Origin: Bradyrhizobium genosp. SA-3
Lineage (GTDB): Bacteria; Pseudomonadota; Alphaproteobacteria; Rhizobiales; Xanthobacteraceae
Length of the DNA: 54,212 nucleotides
Direction: 5' to 3'
NCBI RefSeq assembly: GCF_004212635.1
Contig: NZ_PSRT01000052.1
Coordinates: 1-54,212, forward strand
Under the pieces are notes generated by a model. It saw nothing but the letters and a program-made list of their open reading frames with translations. It was not told the origin of the DNA and ran no database searches. Of the stretch, positions 50,956 to 54,212 are shown one piece after another. Numbering within the stretch: position 1 is the stretch's first letter; every line of letters starts with the position of its first letter. Made by a program: the position numbers and the translations under genes.

Positions 50956-50964
50956 GTGTTTGGA

Positions 50965-53202
50965 ATGATTGACGCTCCGAACGGGCCACAATCTCCGTCG
51001 TCATGCCCGGGCTTGTCCCGGGCATCCACGGACGTTGGCCCCGCGAGCAAGAACGTGGATGGCCGGGCCTCCGCCTCGCCGAAGCGGCTTCGGCCGCGCA
51101 GGCGGGACAAGCCCGGCCATGACGGAGCAGGGGGCAGGGGCTTTCGCGTCCTCTCCGCCCTCGCGCTGATGTTCATCCTCACCGTCGTCGGGTTCGTCGG
51201 CTGGGTCTACTCCCTCGGTCCTTTGCCGCTCGACGAGGCGCGGCAGGTCTCCACCACCATTGTCGATCGCAATGGCAAGCTGCTGCGCGCCTATGCCATG
51301 GCGGACGGGCGGTGGCGGCTGCCGGTCGATGCCAGGACGAACGTCGATCCGACCTATCTAAAACTGCTGCTCGCCTATGAGGACCAGCGCTTCTACGCCC
51401 ATGATGGCATCGACCCGCTGGCGCTGGGCCGGGCCGCATTGCAGCTTGCAACGCGCGGCCACATCGTGTCGGGTGGCTCGACCATCAGCATGCAGCTTGC
51501 GCGGCTGATGGAGCCGCGGCGACAGCGTTCGCTCTATGCCAAGCTGCGGCAGATGGTGCGGGCCATCGAGATCGAGCGAAGCTTGAGCAAGGAGCAGATC
51601 CTCGATCTCTATCTCGCGCTCGCGCCTTACGGCGGCAATCTCGAAGGCATCCGGGCCGCTTCGATTGCCTATCTGGGCAAGGAGCCGAAGCGGCTGTCGC
51701 TGGCTGAGGCCGCGCTGCTGGTGGCTCTGCCGCAATCGCCGGAGACGCGCCGGCTTGATCGCCATCCCGAGGCAGCCCGCATCGCGCGCGACCGCGTGCT
51801 CGACCGCATGGTCTCGGAGCATCAGGTCAGCGCGGAGGACGCGAAGCAGGCCAAGGCCGTTCCCATTCCGAAGCTGCGCAAGCCGATGCCGATCCTGGCG
51901 CCGCATGCCTCCGACACCGCGCTTTCGATCGTGAAGGACACGCCGGTCATCAAGCTGACGCTGGATGCGAACTTGCAGAAGGTGCTGGAGCCGCTGGCAC
52001 GTGATCGCGCCATCGCGCTCGGGCCGAACATCTCGGTCGGCATCATCGTGGTCGACAATGAGAGCGGCGACGTGCTCGCCCGCGTCGGCTCGGCCGATTA
52101 TTTCGACGAGAGCCGGGCAGGGCAGGTCGACATGACCCGCGCCATTCGCTCGCCGGGCTCGACGCTGAAGCCTTTCATCTACGGGCTCGCCTTCGAGGAT
52201 GGCTTCGTCCATCCGGAGAGCCTGATCGACGACCGGCCGGTCCGCTTCGGCTCCTACGCGCCGGAAAATTTCGACATGACGTTTCAGGGCACGGTACCGG
52301 TGCGGAAGGCGCTGCAATTGTCTCTGAACGTGCCTGCCATCGTGCTGCTCGATCGCGTCGGCTCCAGCCGGTTGGCCTCGCGGTTGCGGCAGGCTGGCGG
52401 CAATCTCGTGTTGCCCAAGGACGAGGCGCCGGGGCTCGCCATGGGTCTCGGCGGCGTCGGCGTCACGCTCCAGGACCTCGTCCAGCTCTATACAGGTTTC
52501 GCCCGGCTCGGCACCACCAAGCCGCTGCGCGAGGTCATGGCTGACAGGGATGACCGCGAGCCGTTGCGGCTGCTGGATCAGGTTGCGGCCTGGCAGGTCG
52601 GCAACGTGCTCTTGGGCACGCCGCCCCCGGAGAACGCCGCCCATAACCGGATCGCCTTCAAGACCGGCACCTCCTACGGTTATCGCGATGCCTGGTCGGT
52701 GGGCTTCGACGGCCGCATGACGATCGGCGTCTGGGTCGGCCGGCCCGACGGTGCGCCGGTTCCCGGGCTGATCGGGCGCGTCGCTGCCGCGCCGATCCTG
52801 TTCGACGCCTTCGCCCGGACCGGCAAGACACTGACACCGTTGCCGAAGGCGCCGAGGGGAACCCTGGTGGCCAGCAACAGCAAGCTGCCGCTGCCGCTGA
52901 AGCGGTTCCGTCCCGTCGGGGAACTGGTGCGCACCGGGGGCGAGCAGGCGCTGCACATTCAGTTTCCGCTCAACGGCTCGCGGATCGACGTCGATCGATC
53001 GGGTGGTCGGGAGAGCGCAGCCATGCCGGTCAAAGTCGCCGGCGGCGTTCTGCCCATGACCGTCATGGTTAACGGAACCGCGCTCGGCGAGATCGACGGC
53101 CGCCGCCAGCGGCTGATCGATCCGCCCGGCCCGGGCTTTGCGCGGCTCACCGTGATCGACGCCACGGGCGCGGCGGACACAGTTGTCATTCGAATTCAAT
53201 GA
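50965..53202 (+). CDS. pbpC: Penicillin-binding protein 1C (bifunctional transglycosylase/transpeptidase)
   Basis: About 745 residues; start uncertain (GTG 50956 or ATG 50965, ten bases after the A2M stop). Residues ~14-57 are translated from a palindromic repeat. Then membrane helix VLSALALMFILTVVGFVGW, GT51 domain (EDQRFYAHDGIDPLALGRAA, SGGSTISMQLARLMEP, RAIEIERSLSKEQILDLYLA), transpeptidase domain with SPGSTLKPFIYGLAFED (SxxK), SLNVPA (SxN) and KTGTSYGYRDAWSVGFD (KTG), and the PBP1C-specific C-terminal domain. Starting at ATG 51169 would cut the helix short. It polymerises peptidoglycan, probably in repair with the A2M protein. Confidence 0.9.
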   Translation: MIDAPNGPQSPSSCPGLSRASTDVGPASKNVDGRASASPKRLRPRRRDKPGHDGAGGRGFRVLSALALMFILTVVGFVGWVYSLGPLPLDEARQVSTTIVDRNGKLLRAYAMADGRWRLPVDARTNVDPTYLKLLLAYEDQRFYAHDGIDPLALGRAALQLATRGHIVSGGSTISMQLARLMEPRRQRSLYAKLRQMVRAIEIERSLSKEQILDLYLALAPYGGNLEGIRAASIAYLGKEPKRLSLAEAALLVALPQSPETRRLDRHPEAARIARDRVLDRMVSEHQVSAEDAKQAKAVPIPKLRKPMPILAPHASDTALSIVKDTPVIKLTLDANLQKVLEPLARDRAIALGPNISVGIIVVDNESGDVLARVGSADYFDESRAGQVDMTRAIRSPGSTLKPFIYGLAFEDGFVHPESLIDDRPVRFGSYAPENFDMTFQGTVPVRKALQLSLNVPAIVLLDRVGSSRLASRLRQAGGNLVLPKDEAPGLAMGLGGVGVTLQDLVQLYTGFARLGTTKPLREVMADRDDREPLRLLDQVAAWQVGNVLLGTPPPENAAHNRIAFKTGTSYGYRDAWSVGFDGRMTIGVWVGRPDGAPVPGLIGRVAAAPILFDAFARTGKTLTPLPKAPRGTLVASNSKLPLPLKRFRPVGELVRTGGEQALHIQFPLNGSRIDVDRSGGRESAAMPVKVAGGVLPMTVMVNGTALGEIDGRRQRLIDPPGPGFARLTVIDATGAADTVVIRIQ
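50999..51126. repeat. Palindromic repeat, second copy, lying inside the pbpC reading frame
   Basis: CGTCATGCCCGGGCTTGTCC at the left and GGACAAGCCCGGCCATGACG at the right; inner CATCCACG and CGTGGATGG. The GCCTCGCCGAAGCGGCTTCG insert is here in the right arm, so the copy is inverted relative to 23147-23274. It is read through in frame, giving the peptide pieces CPGLSRAST and RRRDKPGHDG. Confidence 0.8.
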
Positions 53203-53252
53203 GCCCGGCTTAAGCGGTTGTGGCGATGGCGGTTTCAGCGTAAGCGGAACCA

Positions 53253-54212
53253 ATGGCCGAGACCTACCCAACTCCCCGTTTTGGAGCCCCCCGCGAGCCG
53301 AAATCGCCCGTCAATCCAGGCAGCGGGCTCGTGCGCATGCTCGATATCGTCACGGCCAGCCACGCTCGTGCGGTCGGCTTCCTGGTGCTGTGTGCGCTGC
53401 TGCTATTCCTGCCGGGCTTCTTCACCATCCCGCCGATCGACCGCGACGAAGCGCGCTTTGCCCAGGCCACCAAGCAGATGGTCGAGAGTGGCGACTTTGT
53501 CGACATCCGCTTTCAGGAGGACGTCCGCTACAAGAAGCCGGTCGGCATCTACTGGCTGCAATCGGCCGCGGTCGAAACCGCTGCGGCGCTCAAGTTGCCG
53601 AAGGCCGAATTGCGCATCTGGGTCTACCGGCTGCCGTCGCTGTTAGCAGCGATCGGCGCCGTGCTCATGACCTATTGGGCCGCGCTCGGTTTCGTCACGC
53701 GGCGCGCCGCGGTGCTGGCGGCGCTGATGATGTGCGCATCGGTGCTGCTGGGTGTCGAGGCGCGTCTCGCCAAGACCGATGCGATGCTGCTGCTCTGTGT
53801 GGTCGCCGCGATGGGCGCGATGGCGCGGGCCTATCTGTCCTGGCAGCGCGCGGAAGATGAGACCCATCCGCCCTGGAGCTGGCCGGCGATCTTCTGGAGC
53901 GCGCTCGCCGTCGGTATCCTGATCAAGGGTCCGCTGATCCTGATGTTCGCGGGCCTGACCATCGTCGCGCTCGCGATCCAGGATCGCGATGCCTCCTGGC
54001 TGTGGCGGCTGCGTCCGGTCTGGGGCCTGATGTGGATGCTGGTGCTGGTGCTGCCCTGGTTCGTCGCGATCTTCTGGCGCGCGGGCGATGCCTTCTTCGC
54101 CGATTCCGTCGGCGGCGACATGCTGAGCAAGATAGGCGCTCAGGAATCCCACGGCGCGCCGCCTGGACTTTATCTCGCGCTGTTCTGGATCACCTTCTGG
54201 CCCGGCGCGCCG
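53253..54212 (+). CDS. ArnT/PMT-like membrane glycosyltransferase, truncated by window end
   Basis: The frame from ATG 53253 is open to the last base (320 codons, no stop). After a polar leader (MAETYPTPRFGAPREPKSPV) comes the first helix (VGFLVLCALLLFLPGFFTI) and the catalytic loop PIDRDEARFAQATKQMVESG with the Asp-Glu pair typical of GT83/ArnT-type enzymes, then YKKPVGIYWLQSAAVE. Several membrane helices follow (LLAAIGAVLMTYWAALGFV, LVLVLPWFVAIFWRAG). Such enzymes use polyprenyl-phosphate sugars to glycosylate lipid A or other periplasmic acceptors. Fifty bases after pbpC on the same strand, so possibly the same envelope operon. Confidence 0.88.
   Translation, partial: MAETYPTPRFGAPREPKSPVNPGSGLVRMLDIVTASHARAVGFLVLCALLLFLPGFFTIPPIDRDEARFAQATKQMVESGDFVDIRFQEDVRYKKPVGIYWLQSAAVETAAALKLPKAELRIWVYRLPSLLAAIGAVLMTYWAALGFVTRRAAVLAALMMCASVLLGVEARLAKTDAMLLLCVVAAMGAMARAYLSWQRAEDETHPPWSWPAIFWSALAVGILIKGPLILMFAGLTIVALAIQDRDASWLWRLRPVWGLMWMLVLVLPWFVAIFWRAGDAFFADSVGGDMLSKIGAQESHGAPPGLYLALFWITFWPGAP

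Noticed and set aside
47026..50991. A 1321-residue minus-strand frame under the alpha-2-macroglobulin gene
   Set aside because: Long antisense frames are common in GC-rich genes; composition is Arg/His/Asp/Gly-rich without domain motifs, while the plus strand carries the thioester and macroglobulin domains.
50956..51168. Treating the first 70 codons of pbpC as an ordinary conserved domain
   Set aside because: They correspond to a palindromic repeat found elsewhere in the window, not to a protein domain.

Overview
The window is GC-rich and gene-dense, with very few tall AT-rich stretches, and looks like a chromosomal segment of a Bradyrhizobium-type alphaproteobacterium (Nitrobacteraceae). 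The reasons are the protein styles recognised (an NDUFS4-like complex I subunit, OpgC, DUF3551, DUF6481, the MXKDX repeat protein, double cold-shock-domain protein, TRAP transporters next to GntR/FCD regulators), the many 40-100 residue proteins, and intergenic palindromic repeats of types I associate with that group. Genus-level placement is an inference from recall, not from a search.

Layout. 1-12.3 kb: the end of a TPR protein, a LigD-like ATP-dependent DNA ligase, then many small hypothetical, secreted or single-membrane-segment proteins, an HU-like protein, a sirtuin, a two-domain cold-shock protein and a secreted DUF192 protein. 12.36-19.99 kb: an intact tRNA-Pro(UGG) whose last 47 bases are repeated at 19948-19994. 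The 7.6 kb between is a decayed phage-like element carrying a tail-collar fibre, a second virion-like gene, two related HTH-domain proteins, a membrane protein, and only the N-terminal arm of an integrase fused to an unrelated Cys/His protein. 20-24.5 kb: small proteins, OpgC, complex I accessory subunit, an Lrp/AsnC regulator.

24.5-31.5 kb: leucine/isovalerate catabolism. An AraC-type regulator is divergent from isovaleryl-CoA dehydrogenase, the two methylcrotonyl-CoA carboxylase subunits and HMG-CoA lyase; the methylglutaconyl-CoA hydratase step is not in the window. 31.5-39.4 kb: a DapA-family lyase/deaminase with a TRAP transporter, divergent from a GntR/FCD regulator across a perfect 29-bp palindrome, then a second complete TRAP transporter. 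39.7-43.9 kb: more small proteins, one frameshifted. 44-45.35 kb: an orphan PLP-enzyme-like protein and tRNA-Arg(UCU). 45.7-54.2 kb: bacterial alpha-2-macroglobulin, penicillin-binding protein 1C with a repeat-derived N-terminus, and the start of an ArnT-like membrane glycosyltransferase cut by the window end.

Recurrent theme: palindromic repeats sit at gene 3' ends and in three cases contain the stop codon of the neighbouring gene; one repeat is translated in frame at the start of the PBP1C gene. Four small genes look broken (two in-frame TGA codons, two frameshifts). I see no CRISPR array, rRNA, complete insertion sequence or recognisable complete defence system.
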